From Nannocystis pusilla (GTDB lineage: Bacteria; Myxococcota_A; Polyangia; Nannocystales; Nannocystaceae), in assembly GCF_026626665.1 (NCBI RefSeq), contig NZ_JAPNKE010000002.1, forward strand, positions 4,875,168 through 4,939,167: a stretch of 64,000 bases of DNA, given 5' to 3'. How positions within the stretch are numbered: the stretch's first letter is position 1; the number at the start of each line of letters is the position of its first letter. Shown piece after piece: positions 37,872 through 46,981 of the stretch. Made by a program: the position numbers and the translations under genes. Under the pieces are notes generated by a model. It was not told the DNA's origin and ran no database searches. It saw nothing but the letters and a program-made list of their open reading frames with translations.

Positions 37872-38195
37872 TGTCAACACCACCACGCTGCCCCCAATAC
37901 CCGCCGCCGCGTCGTCGCGTCAAGCCGTGCGCGCGCGGGCGGCAACGCGCGCAATGATGCGTGTAGAAGCTCACGAGTCGATCGTGGCGACCGCGATGCG
38001 ACTTCGCTGCCGACGACCTGTCGTCCTGATCGAGGAGCGCCGCACGGCCTGATCCGCATCCACGCACGATCGAGCATCGAGCACGATCGCCCGGGGCTGG
38101 GGCCGCGCCGGGGGCGGCGCGCCGCGAATACGGAGCGTGTCCGGGCAATTCGGCACCGGCACCTCCGCGGACGTAATCGACAGGAGACAAGCGAC
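37872..38195. promoter_or_regulatory. Divergent promoter region of the peptide locus
   Basis: This gap separates the minus-strand oxygenase from the plus-strand precursor genes and must hold both promoters. No convincing -35/-10 boxes or operator were identified. No third precursor is encoded. Just before precursor A lies a clear AGGAGA ribosome site. Confidence 0.45.
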
Positions 38196-38360
38196 ATGAG
38201 CGAGAAGACGAAACCCGTGGTCGAGGGCGTGAAGGAGATCGATCCGAGCAACATCCGCGACCTGTTCCAGCTCGAGACCCTGGCCCCGCCGAGCGAGGCC
38301 AACGGCATGAGCTGCTGCGTGATCATCTGCTGGACCAAGGTCCCGGGCCGGCCGAGCTGA
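38196..38360 (+). CDS. RiPP precursor peptide A, SCCVIIC core
   Basis: 54 residues, with AGGAGA 9 bases before the ATG. The acidic N-terminal leader contains VVEGVKEIDPSNIRDLFQLE. A conserved hinge (TLAPPSEAN) leads to the putative core GMSCCVIICWTKVPGRPS. The core has three cysteines (40, 41, 45) and ends in a Pro/Gly tail. The leader is close to that of precursor B while the C-terminal nine residues differ, the pattern expected of a conserved leader and diversified core. The cysteines are the natural target of the downstream MNIO enzyme. No homology search was possible. Confidence 0.85.
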   Translation: MSEKTKPVVEGVKEIDPSNIRDLFQLETLAPPSEANGMSCCVIICWTKVPGRPS

Positions 38361-38383
38361 ACCGCCGAGAGGAGACGACTGAC

Positions 38384-38548
38384 ATGATCGAGACGACGGA
38401 CCACGTGGTCGAGGGTGTGAAGCAGATCGATCCGCTCCACCTCCGCGACCTGTTCCAGCTCGAGACCCTGGCCCCGCCGAGCGAGGCCAATGGCATGAGC
38501 TGCTGCGTGATCATCTGCAAGACCTGGACCCCGGGCCAGCCGGGCTGA
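38384..38548 (+). CDS. RiPP precursor peptide B, SCCVIIC core
   Basis: 54 residues, paralogous to precursor A, which starts 188 bases upstream. From about residue 21 to 45 the two are identical at the protein level and nearly so in DNA (RDLFQLETLAPPSEAN, then GMSCCVIIC). The tail differs: KTWTPGQPG instead of WTKVPGRPS. The ribosome site is GAGGAG. It starts 23 bases after the stop of A and is followed within 26 bases by the PhyH-type oxygenase gene, so all are probably one transcript. Confidence 0.85.
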   Translation: MIETTDHVVEGVKQIDPLHLRDLFQLETLAPPSEANGMSCCVIICKTWTPGQPG

Positions 38549-38574
38549 ACCGAGGCGCCCGCCACCCTACCGCC

Positions 38575-39393
38575 ATGACGATTCCACCCGACAATTTGAC
38601 GGAGTTTCGCGACCACGGCGCGACGGTGCTGCGCGGCGTCATCCCGGCGGGCTGGCTGGCCCGCCTGGAGGCGGCGGTCGACCGGGTGCTCGCCGCGCCC
38701 GGATCGATCGCCGTCGACTACACCCCGCCGGACCGGCCCGGTCGCTTCTACAATGATTTCTTCCTGTGGCTGCGCGAGCCCGAGTTCGCCGCGTTCATCC
38801 GCGAATCGCCGCTGCCCGCGCTCGCCGCCGAACTGCTCGCCGCGCCGCGGGTCGGCTTCTTCTTCGACCAGCTGTTCGTCAAGGAGCCGCGCACGCAGGA
38901 GAGCATGCCGTGGCATCAAGACCTGCCGTACTGGCCGGTTCGCGACGACGCGCTCGTGACGATGTGGGTGCCGCTCGACGTCGTCACCCGCGAGAGCGGG
39001 GCGGTGGTCTACGCCCGCGGCTCGCACCGCTGGGGCCGCGTCGCCAAGCGCTGGCGATTCCCCCGCGACGGCGCGGCGCCGGCGAGCGCGGCCCCGCTCG
39101 AGGCCGAGGAGATCCGCGACGCTTCGTTCATGTACTGGGACATGCAACCGGGCGACGTGCTCGTCCATCACCCGCTGACCGTGCACGCCTCGGGCGGCAA
39201 CACCACACCGACGACCCGCCGCCGCGCGCTCGCCCTGCGCTACTTCGCCGACGGCTGCGTGTACGAGCCGCGCGAGGGCGACATCCTGCAGAACCCGCGC
39301 GTCCGCGGCCTGCTGCCCGACCTCGACCTGGTCGCCGGCGAGCCGCTGCGCGGCCCGGCGTTCCCGATCGTGTGGCCTCCGGAGGTCGCATGA
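38575..39393 (+). CDS. Phytanoyl-CoA dioxygenase (PhyH)-family 2OG-Fe(II) oxygenase
   Basis: 272 residues. Iron ligands are H114 and D116 (PWHQDLPYWP) and H204 (LTVHASGGN), with Arg in TRRRALALRY as the likely 2-oxoglutarate contact. The family hydroxylates or halogenates small molecules and peptidyl residues. Its stop overlaps the ATG of the methyltransferase (ATGA), showing translational coupling within the peptide locus. Two different 2OG oxygenases flank the precursors, which suggests more than one oxidation step. Confidence 0.92.
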   Translation: MTIPPDNLTEFRDHGATVLRGVIPAGWLARLEAAVDRVLAAPGSIAVDYTPPDRPGRFYNDFFLWLREPEFAAFIRESPLPALAAELLAAPRVGFFFDQLFVKEPRTQESMPWHQDLPYWPVRDDALVTMWVPLDVVTRESGAVVYARGSHRWGRVAKRWRFPRDGAAPASAAPLEAEEIRDASFMYWDMQPGDVLVHHPLTVHASGGNTTPTTRRRALALRYFADGCVYEPREGDILQNPRVRGLLPDLDLVAGEPLRGPAFPIVWPPEVA

Positions 39394-40158
39394 CGCCCGC
39401 GGCGCAAGTCGACGTCGACGCGGTCACGGCCGAGCTCTACGACGCGTTCACGCGCCGGCACGCCCGCTTCGCCGCGACCAGCGAGACCCTGGTCGCGCTG
39501 TGCCGCCCGCTCGCCGGCGCGAGCGTCGTCGACCTCGGCTGCGGCACCGGCGTGACGACCCGCGCCCTGCTGCGCGCCGGCGCTTCCGCGGTCGTGGCGA
39601 TCGACGTGTCGCCGGCGATGGTCGCCTGCGCCGCGCGCAACGTCGACGACCCGCGCGCGCTTCGTGTGCGCCTCGGCGGAGCGGTTCGATGCGGCGCTCG
39701 CCGGACCGGTCGACGTCGTCGTGTGCAGCGCGGCGATCTGGGCCATGGAGCCCGCTGCGGTCGCGTCGGCGGTCGGGCGAGCGCTCGGACCCGGCGGGCG
39801 CTTCGGCTTCAACGTCGCGCACACCGACGCGACGTCCGACCTGCACCGGCGCATGCGCGCGCTCGCCGGCGCCGCGGGGCTGCAGCCGGCCGAGCCGCGT
39901 CCGCTGCCCCGGCGCGCCGAGCTGCTCGCGGCCCTGACGATCGCCGGCCTCGAGGTGGTCCGCGCCGTCGAGTCCGAAGTGTTCGAGAGCGTCGAGAGTC
40001 AGCGCGACTTCCTGCGCCTGCCCGGCTCGACGTCGCGGACGCTGCCGCGGGTGCCGTACGCCGAACGCCTGCGCCTGCTCGACCTCGCGTGGACTGCCAG
40101 CGCGCCCGCAGGGGCGACGGTGCGGTGGATCCACGTGCTCGCGGAGCGACGACCATGA
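39390..40158 (+). CDS. SAM-dependent methyltransferase (frameshifted)
   Basis: About 257 residues after repair. Motif I is VVDLGCGTGVTTRALL, followed by VVAIDVSPAMV and FDAALAGPVDVVVCSAAIWAM. The frame breaks in a (CG)n run near 39655; restoring one CG gives DDPRARFVCASAERFD across the join. Start and stop overlap the flanking genes (ATGA both sides), so it is coupled to the PhyH-type and MNIO genes. It could methylate the peptide core or another product of the locus. Confidence 0.88.
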
Positions 40159-40994
40159 GCGCGTCCGTTGCGAACACCCCGCTCGTCGGCTTCGCGTACC
40201 GCCGGCACTACCGCGCCGCGCTGCACGAGGCCGAGCGCGGGCCCGACGTGCTCGAGCTGATGGCCGAGACCTTCGACCCGCGCCTGCCCGGGCGCGTCGA
40301 CGACGTGCGAGCGCTGCGCGAGCGCTACGCCCTCGTCGGTCACAGCGTCGGCCTGTCGATCGGCTCGGTCGAGCGGCCGCCGCAGGCCTACCTCGACGGG
40401 CTCGCCCGCTTCGTCGAGCTCGTGCAGCCGCGGGTGTACAGCGACCACTTCGCCGTCACCTACGCCGGCGGGCGCGACCTCGGCCACCTGACGCCGATCT
40501 GGTACGGCGAGCAGGCGCTCGAGGTCGTCGTGCGCAACCTGACCGCGGCGCGCCGCCTGCTGGGCGTGCCGATCTGCCTCGAGATCATCGCCGAGCCGTT
40601 CGCCCTGCCGGGCGCGCAGTGGGATCAGGCCCGCTTCGCCGCCGAGGTCTGGCGCGCGTGCGGTTGCGGGATCCACCTCGACGTCACCAACGTCTTCATC
40701 AACGCCCGCAACTCCGGCCAGTGCCCGCGGGCCTTCGTCGCCGCCCTGCCGGCCGAGGCGGTGCAGATGATCCACGCCGTCGGCTTCGGCCGCTACGAGC
40801 ACGGCGAGCTCGCCGACACCCACGACGAGGACATCCAGCAGGAGCTGTGGGACCTGCTCGCGTACACCTTCACGCGCGTGCGCCCGGCCACCGCGGTCAT
40901 CGAGCGCGACGGCAACTTCCCGCCGTACGCCTCGCTGCTGGCCGAGGTCGATCGCATGCGCTCGCTCGCCGAAAGGCCGGAGGTCGCCCCGTGA
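40155..40994 (+). CDS. DUF692 / MNIO multinuclear non-heme iron oxidative enzyme
   Basis: 279 residues, the usual length of the DUF692 TIM-barrel family (MbnB, TglH, ChrH). Candidate metal ligands are visible in order: H63 (GHSVG), H98 (SDHF), E143 (CLE), D176 and N179 (HLDVTNVFINARNSG), H207 (MIHAVG), D221 and H223 (DTHDED) and E250 (IERD). The usual LEN motif reads LEI here. Characterised relatives oxidise cysteine or other residues of ribosomal peptides, giving oxazolone/thioamide or carbon-excision products. With the Cys-rich precursors upstream, this is the defining enzyme of the locus. Confidence 0.93.
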   Translation: MSASVANTPLVGFAYRRHYRAALHEAERGPDVLELMAETFDPRLPGRVDDVRALRERYALVGHSVGLSIGSVERPPQAYLDGLARFVELVQPRVYSDHFAVTYAGGRDLGHLTPIWYGEQALEVVVRNLTAARRLLGVPICLEIIAEPFALPGAQWDQARFAAEVWRACGCGIHLDVTNVFINARNSGQCPRAFVAALPAEAVQMIHAVGFGRYEHGELADTHDEDIQQELWDLLAYTFTRVRPATAVIERDGNFPPYASLLAEVDRMRSLAERPEVAP

Positions 40995-43135
40995 CGCCGC
41001 TGACTCTGTGCATGATCGTCAAGTTCCCGCCGATCCAGGGCGGCGTCAGCCAGCAGAGCTACTGGCTCGCCCACAACCTCGCGCGCGCCGGTCACCGCAT
41101 TCACGTCGTCACCAACGCGCTCGAGGCCGCGTCCGACTATCGCATGTTCCTGCCGGCGGCCGAGCGCCGGCACCTCGAGGGCGAGTACCCCGGCGGCGGG
41201 TTCGTCCGCCTGCACGCCAGCGACGAGGCCGGCCTCGCGGGCAACTACATCCCGTACGCCAACCCGTACGTCAGCAAGCTGGCGGCGCTGGCCCGCGACG
41301 TGGTCCGCGAGCACGCCTGCGACCTGATCTGGGCCGCGTACCTCGAGCCGTACGGGGTCGCGGCGGCGCTGGCGTCGAAGCTGACCGGGGTACCTTACGC
41401 GGTGCGCCACGCCGGCAGCGACATCGCCGGGCTCGCGCAGCTGCCGGCGCGGCAGAACCTCTACCTCGACGTGTTCCGCCACGCGAGCCTGGTGATCACC
41501 GCGCCGTTCCTGCGCCCGACGCTCGAGCGCGCCGGCGTCCCGCACGCGCACATGTTCGCGGTCCCGCTCGCGGCGTACGCGAGCGCGGGGTTTCAGCCCG
41601 ACGGTCCCGCGCTCGACGTCGAGGCGCTGCTCGACGAATGCGCCGGCGAGCGCGGGCCGTGGCCGCGACCGACGCGGCGCTTCGACCCCGCGCTGCCGAC
41701 GATCGGCGTCTACGGCAAGGTCAGCGAGTACAAGGGCATGTTCGAGGTCGTCGCCGCGCTCGGCGAGCTCGCGGCCGCGGGCCGCCGCTTCAACCTGCTG
41801 ACGCTGGTCGGCGCCCACGGGCCCGGGCCCGCGGCGCTGCAGCAGGCGGTCCTGCGCGCGGGGATCGCCGAATCGACGTACGCCCTGCCCTTCCTGCCGC
41901 ACTGGATGGTGCCGCGATTCATCCGCACCTGCACCGCGGTGTGCTTCTTGGAGAACCGCTTTCCGATCGCCATCCACACGCCGCAGGTCGGCTTCGAGGT
42001 GCTCGCGTGCGGCCGCTGCCTGATCGTCTCCGAAGAGGTGCGAGCGAAGACGCAGCGGCGCGCCGATCTCGTCGACGGGGCCCACGCGCTCGTCGTCGAC
42101 GATCCGACCGACGTCGCGCAGGTGCGGCGGGCGCTGACGCGGGTGATCGACGATCCTGTCGGCGCGCAGAGGATCGGCGTGCGCGGGCGCGAGTTCGTGG
42201 CCGGGCGGTTCACCGCGCCGGATGTGTCTGCGGTGGTGACGCGGCTGCGCCGCACGATCGAGGAGGCGAAGGCGATGTCCCTGGAGGGCCTGCAGCAGAC
42301 TTTGAGCGAGCTCTACGCCGACCCGGCGCTGCGCGCCGCGCTGGCGACCGACGAGACAGCCTTGCGAGGCCGCGACCTCGACGCCCGCGAGCGCGCGGCG
42401 GTGCTGGAGCTCGCGCGCCGCCTCATGCCGCAGGTCGAGCGCTTCGGCCAGATGCTCGTGCACAAGCGCCTCGATTACTTCCTCGAGCTGTTCGGCGCGA
42501 CCGCGCCGCACCTGCGATCGCACGAGGCCGCGGTGCGCGAGCGGTTCGCGCGCGAGTTCGACTTCCGCTGGCGCCCGCCCGCCGAGGACGTCGCGTACTT
42601 CGGCGAATTTCTGCGCCGACTGCTCGTCGCGCCGTGGCCGGCCCACCTGCGCGATCTGGTGCGCTACGACGAATGCCTGTGGCGCGCCGAGACCGCCGAC
42701 GACGCCGCCGCGCCCCCGTTCGAGCGCCTGCTCGACATGCGGATCGCCGAGCCGCCCGGCCTCGGTGCCACCGTCCTGACGCCCGAAGATCGGGTCGCGC
42801 TCGCGCCCGGGGTGGTCGTCGAGCGCTTCGATCACCCGGTGCATCGCCTGGTCGCGCAGGGCCCCGGCGCACCCGTCGAGCCGGCCGCGACGGTGATCGC
42901 GTTCACGCCCCGACGCGGAGCCACCGCCGCCCGCGCGCACGTGATGAACGAGGAGCTCGTGCGCTTGGCGACCGCCGCCGGCGACGGACGCCTCGTGGCG
43001 GCGCTGCTCGACGAGGCCGCCGCGCGTCACGCCGAGCGCCCGGCCGAGGCGGTCCGCCACGCCGCCCTGCAGGCGTTGCAGTTGCTCGGCGAGCGCCACG
43101 TACTCGTGCGCGGGTCGCTTCGGCACTCGCGCTGA
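40991..43135 (+). CDS. Glycosyltransferase (GT-B) joined to a helical MNIO-partner-like domain
   Basis: 714 residues from a GTG overlapping the MNIO stop. Residues 1-425 are a GT-B glycosyltransferase (FPPIQGGVSQQSYWLAHNLARAG at the start, IGVYGKVSEYKG, FEVLACGRCLIVSEE at the donor site). From residue 429 (MSLEGLQQTL) a different all-helical domain begins, with WRPPAEDVAYFGEFLRRLL and HLRDLVRYDECLWRAE, which resembles the DUF2063/MbnC-like partner proteins of MNIO enzymes. A strong internal ribosome site precedes Met 429, so the partner may also be made separately. The partner assignment is by eye and moderate. Confidence 0.8.
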   Translation: MTPLTLCMIVKFPPIQGGVSQQSYWLAHNLARAGHRIHVVTNALEAASDYRMFLPAAERRHLEGEYPGGGFVRLHASDEAGLAGNYIPYANPYVSKLAALARDVVREHACDLIWAAYLEPYGVAAALASKLTGVPYAVRHAGSDIAGLAQLPARQNLYLDVFRHASLVITAPFLRPTLERAGVPHAHMFAVPLAAYASAGFQPDGPALDVEALLDECAGERGPWPRPTRRFDPALPTIGVYGKVSEYKGMFEVVAALGELAAAGRRFNLLTLVGAHGPGPAALQQAVLRAGIAESTYALPFLPHWMVPRFIRTCTAVCFLENRFPIAIHTPQVGFEVLACGRCLIVSEEVRAKTQRRADLVDGAHALVVDDPTDVAQVRRALTRVIDDPVGAQRIGVRGREFVAGRFTAPDVSAVVTRLRRTIEEAKAMSLEGLQQTLSELYADPALRAALATDETALRGRDLDARERAAVLELARRLMPQVERFGQMLVHKRLDYFLELFGATAPHLRSHEAAVRERFAREFDFRWRPPAEDVAYFGEFLRRLLVAPWPAHLRDLVRYDECLWRAETADDAAAPPFERLLDMRIAEPPGLGATVLTPEDRVALAPGVVVERFDHPVHRLVAQGPGAPVEPAATVIAFTPRRGATAARAHVMNEELVRLATAAGDGRLVAALLDEAAARHAERPAEAVRHAALQALQLLGERHVLVRGSLRHSR
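42261..42277 (+). promoter_or_regulatory. Strong internal ribosome binding site before Met 429
   Basis: AGGAGG lies 8 bases before an in-frame ATG exactly where the glycosyltransferase ends and the partner-like domain begins. It decides whether a free 286-residue partner protein is produced, or marks a former gene boundary. Confidence 0.6.
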
Positions 43136-43427
43136 TCCTCCGACGCATCGGGTCCGTGCACGCCGAGCGAAACGCCCATCGCAAGCGGTCCGCATCCGAA
43201 CCATCGACGCCATCCGCAGCGTCACCGCGTGTCGGCTCCGGCGGAGCACGGCCTCCGATCCGTGAGCACCCCGATGTGGTTTCGCCCGGAGCTCTCGGCG
43301 CGTCGAGCCGACGTCCGGTCATCATCCGCTCGCCCGCACCTCGCTACGAATTCGCGGCGATCGACGCAACCGCGGACGCTACGAGGAGGGTTCTCAAGCA
43401 ACCCTGCCGCTGCTACGTTTTTCACCG

Positions 43428-44750
43428 ATGAAGTACGGACCCGGTGGCCTCACGCTTGCGGTGCTCGCGGTGTTTGCCTGCGGTGAGGACGGGCGACCGG
43501 GTCTCACTGGTTCGTCCGCCAGCGCGGGCACGACGGCTGCGACCGGCACGGACGCCGCCTCGTCGAGCGCGTCGGAGGTCCCGACGACGACCGGTGGTAG
43601 CGCGAGCGCGACGGAGTCGACCACCGACGGGAGCGCGACGACGCCGAGCACTGGCACATCGACGACCGCGACCACGACCGCGGCGACCACCTCGACGAGC
43701 GAGGCGTCGACGACCGGGGAGAGCGAGACGACCGGAGCGAGCGAAACGACCGCGGCCGGGTGCGAGGCTCAGCCGGAGGTCTGCGACGCGCTCGACAACA
43801 ATTGCAACGACCTGTTCGACGAGGGTTGCGACTGCACCCCGCCCGACCTGGAGCTGGAGGCGATCGAGGGTTATACCGCGCGCGTCGTCTTCGACGTCCC
43901 GATGCAGCTCGGCGCGTATGGCTTTCTCGGCGACGTCGAGCGCGCGCTCGGCGAGTACTGGAGCGAGCCCGGAGAGGGCGTGCTGTTCACCGTCAACAAC
44001 GCGCAGAACACCGCCAGCGGGATCGGCCTGCTCGATCAGGACGGCGGGTTCAAGGGCTGGCTGATCGATCCGACCGACGCCGCCCTGCCGATCAACCCCT
44101 ACCTCGAATACGCCTACGGCGGGGTGCTGTACTCCTGTCACACGGTCAACGTGAACGAGTGGATCTACAAGATCTACCCCGACGGGACGACCGAGCAGGT
44201 GGTCCAGCACGGCAATTGCGAGGGCCTGATCTACGGCGACCGCGGCGACGGCACGGGCACGCTCTACGCGAGCCACTACGGCCTGGACGCGATCTACAGG
44301 ATCGGCGAAGACGGCTCGCGCACGGCGCTGGCGCAGGGCCCGGATCTGGACGTCGTGGTCGACCTGGCGATCCCCCCGCCGACCTCGATGTTCAAGCCGG
44401 GGCTGTACGCGATCAACCAGACCCACCTCGGCGTGCATCGCCTCGACGCCGCCGACGTGCTCACGCTCGATTACCCCTACTCTCTCGGCTTCGGCATCGG
44501 CGAGGAGATGAGCTTCGCCGGGCCCACGTCGGCGTTTCGTGATCACTTCTATCACCTGTCGGCGACGCTGCAGGCGGTCGTCCGGGTCGCGCCCGATGGC
44601 AGCTGGGAGACGGTGCTCACCGGCCCGAAGCTCAATTACGGCCTCTATTCGACCGGCGGGGTGTTCTCTTCCAACGGGGCGTTCTACTTCTTCACCAACG
44701 AGGACGCGCTGATCATGCGCCTCCAGGCTTGCAACATCGCGGGTCAGTGA
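43428..44750 (+). CDS. Propeller lipoprotein with MopE-type Cys motif
   Basis: 440 residues. Lipobox AVFAC, then about 85 residues of Thr/Ser/Ala linker. Next is the motif EVCDALDNNCNDLFDEGC, the putative metal-binding MopE motif common in myxobacteria. The remaining 300 residues look like NHL/SMP-30-type propeller blades (GVLFTVNNAQN, LYASHYGLDAIYRIGEDG, LYAINQTHLGVHRL). No catalytic residues identified. The 292 bases before it contain no recognisable gene. Confidence 0.85.
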   Translation: MKYGPGGLTLAVLAVFACGEDGRPGLTGSSASAGTTAATGTDAASSSASEVPTTTGGSASATESTTDGSATTPSTGTSTTATTTAATTSTSEASTTGESETTGASETTAAGCEAQPEVCDALDNNCNDLFDEGCDCTPPDLELEAIEGYTARVVFDVPMQLGAYGFLGDVERALGEYWSEPGEGVLFTVNNAQNTASGIGLLDQDGGFKGWLIDPTDAALPINPYLEYAYGGVLYSCHTVNVNEWIYKIYPDGTTEQVVQHGNCEGLIYGDRGDGTGTLYASHYGLDAIYRIGEDGSRTALAQGPDLDVVVDLAIPPPTSMFKPGLYAINQTHLGVHRLDAADVLTLDYPYSLGFGIGEEMSFAGPTSAFRDHFYHLSATLQAVVRVAPDGSWETVLTGPKLNYGLYSTGGVFSSNGAFYFFTNEDALIMRLQACNIAGQ

Positions 44751-44793
44751 ACGCTCGCCGGGAGGCGACGGCCCCTCGCGGCGAGGGACCCAC

Positions 44794-45687
44794 CTATCGC
44801 CGGCGGGCGGCTCCTCGCACGCGTGCGGCGTCCTCTCCCGGAGGCACGCCGAACTGGCGCCGGTACTCGCGGCTGAACTGCGACAGGCTCTGGTAGCCGA
44901 CCGCGAAGCCGACCGAGGTCACATCGGCTCCGCCCGCCAGGAGGCGCGCTCGTGCCTCCTGCAATCGCAGCAGCTTGTGAAATTGCAGCGGGCTCATCGC
45001 GGTCGCCTGGCGAAAGTGGCGGTTGAAGGTCGGCTCGCTCATGTGCGCGACGCGTGCGAGCTCCGCGATCCGCACCGGCTCGGCGAAGCGCGCCTGCAGC
45101 AGATCGATCGCCCGACTGATGCGCGCCAGGCTGCTGTTCGCCAGGCCGATGGTGCGCAGCGCGGCGCCGTGCGGGCCTCGCATCACGCGCCACACGATCT
45201 CGCGCTCGATGGCCTCGGCGAGCACGGGGATGTCGGCCGGCTCCTCGACCAGGCGAACGTAACGGCGCAACGCGTCCAGCAGCTCGTCGGAGGCCTTGCC
45301 CGTCGCTACGGCCAGCGGCGTCGCTCCGAGCGGCACGTCGGGCGCCTTGAGCAGCAGCGACGCCACCAGCACCGGTCGCAGCAGCAGGCCGACGGCGAGG
45401 AACGGCTCCCGCGCGCTGGCTCGCGTGATCTGGCCGGGCAGCGGCGCCTTCATCGACGCGACGAGGAGGTCCCCGGCGCCGCACTTGAAGGCGTGGGAGC
45501 CGAGGGCGCTACGCTTCTCGCCCTGCAGGACCACCGCGATCAAGGCAGTCATCGACTCTTCCGTGGCGTCGTTCGGCCTGCTCGTCTGCGTCGAGCGCCC
45601 CCATCGCAGGTGCGGCAGCTCGCTCGGCGGCTTGCCCTTCCGCGCCAGCCGGTCGACGAGCGCACGAAGCTCGGTCAGGGCGTCCAT
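44794..45687 (-). CDS. AraC-family transcriptional regulator
   Basis: 297 residues from ATG 45687; the frame is open 36 bases further. The N-terminal part is the AraC-type N-terminal cupin-like domain seen beside oxidoreductase genes, and the C-terminal 100 residues hold the two helix-turn-helix motifs (RIAELARVAHMSEPTFNRHF and DVTSVGFAVGYQSLSQFSRE). It lies 76 bases downstream of the alcohol dehydrogenase gene on the same strand. AraC regulators of this subgroup often control such reductases. Confidence 0.92.
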   Translation of the reverse strand: MDALTELRALVDRLARKGKPPSELPHLRWGRSTQTSRPNDATEESMTALIAVVLQGEKRSALGSHAFKCGAGDLLVASMKAPLPGQITRASAREPFLAVGLLLRPVLVASLLLKAPDVPLGATPLAVATGKASDELLDALRRYVRLVEEPADIPVLAEAIEREIVWRVMRGPHGAALRTIGLANSSLARISRAIDLLQARFAEPVRIAELARVAHMSEPTFNRHFRQATAMSPLQFHKLLRLQEARARLLAGGADVTSVGFAVGYQSLSQFSREYRRQFGVPPGEDAARVRGAARRR

Positions 45688-45763
45688 GCGGCGTGCATGC
45701 CTCGTGCGCAGGGTATCGCGCAACGGCTGCGCGCGGGCGGCGCTCGTGTGATTGATTCGGGCA

Positions 45764-46804
45764 TCAAATGGTGGCCGCGTCGAGGACGAACCGGTAGCGC
45801 ACGTCGTTTCGGATCATCCGCGCGTAGGCATCCTCGATCCCGGCGGCGGAGATCGTCTCGATGTCCGCCACGATGCCGTGTTCCCCGCAGAAGTCGAGCA
45901 TCTCCTGGTTCTCGCGGATGCCGCCGATGGCCGAGCCCGCGACCCGCTTGTTGCCCATGATCAGCGACAGCCCGGAGACGGCCGACGGCGCGGTGAGGCC
46001 GAGGACGACCAGCGTGCCGAAGGGCTTCAAGGTGCCGAGATAGGGCGCGTAGTCGTGCTGCGGCGAGGCGACGGTGTCGAGCACGAGATCGAAGCGGAAC
46101 GCGAGCCCGTCGAGCGCGTCGGGCTCGGTCGTGAGGACGAAGTGTCTGGCGCCCAGGCGCTGCGCGTCGGCCTCCTTGGCGCGCGAGGTGCTCAGCATCG
46201 TGACCTCGGCGCCCATCGCAGCGGCGATCTTAACCGCCAGGTGACCGAGCCCCCCGAGGCCCACGACGCCGACGCGATCGCCCGGCTTGACGTTCCACTG
46301 ACGCAGCGGCGAGTAGGTGGTGATCCCGGCGCAGAGCAGCGGCGCCGCGGCCGCTGGATCGAGCGAGGACGGGATCTTCAGGACGAACGCCTCGGTCACG
46401 ACGATGTGCTTCGAGTACCCGCCGTAGGTGACCGTCTTTCGATCCATCTCGGTCCCGTTGTACGTGCTCGCGGCGCCCTTCTGGCAGAACTGCTCGTGCC
46501 CCTGGTGGCAATAGAAGCACTCCCGGCACGAATCCACCATGCCGCCGACGCCGACGATGTCCCCCGCCTTCACGCGCGTGACCTCGGCGCCGACGTGAGC
46601 GACGCGCCCGACGATCTCGTGGCCGGGCACCAACGGATAGCGCGAGCGCCCGAGCTCGTTGCGCACCTGCATGATGTCCGAGTGGCAGAGTCCACAATAA
46701 AGAATGTCGATAGCGACGTCTCGCGGCCCAGGCTCGCGTCGTTCGACGGCGAACGGAGCGAGCGGGCGATCGGCAGCGGTGGCAGCGTAGGCAGCGGTCT
46801 TCAT
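45764..46804 (-). CDS. NAD(P)-dependent zinc alcohol dehydrogenase, YahK/CAD-like
   Basis: 346 residues. The catalytic zinc site is CGLCHSD and GHE, the structural zinc site CRECFYCHQGHEQFC, and the cofactor loop GLGGLGHLAV. The motifs match broad aldehyde reductases of the cinnamyl-alcohol-dehydrogenase group (YahK, AdhA). It is divergent from the MerR gene, and the 370 bases between contain the MerR-type operator at 46982, so it may be in that regulon. Confidence 0.93.
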   Translation of the reverse strand: MKTAAYAATAADRPLAPFAVERREPGPRDVAIDILYCGLCHSDIMQVRNELGRSRYPLVPGHEIVGRVAHVGAEVTRVKAGDIVGVGGMVDSCRECFYCHQGHEQFCQKGAASTYNGTEMDRKTVTYGGYSKHIVVTEAFVLKIPSSLDPAAAAPLLCAGITTYSPLRQWNVKPGDRVGVVGLGGLGHLAVKIAAAMGAEVTMLSTSRAKEADAQRLGARHFVLTTEPDALDGLAFRFDLVLDTVASPQHDYAPYLGTLKPFGTLVVLGLTAPSAVSGLSLIMGNKRVAGSAIGGIRENQEMLDFCGEHGIVADIETISAAGIEDAYARMIRNDVRYRFVLDAATI

Positions 46805-46981
46805 CGGCGTCTCCTCGGCGGTAGCAGCACCGAAAAGGTAGGCAGGAGGGCCGCCGCCCGCGCGCCAGTTCCGAGCAATCTCTTGCCTTTTTCGCTCACG
46901 AGCGCACGGCTTCGGCAGCCGCTGCGCGAGCCAATGCTCTCGCGGGCGGAGGCGGGATTCCTCGCATCTTGCTCGCGCGGG

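Noticed and set aside
38196..38548. Lanthipeptide or Nif11-type precursors
   Set aside because: No LanB/C/M/KC or peptidase-ABC gene is present and there is no GG-type leader end; the DUF692 context fits better.
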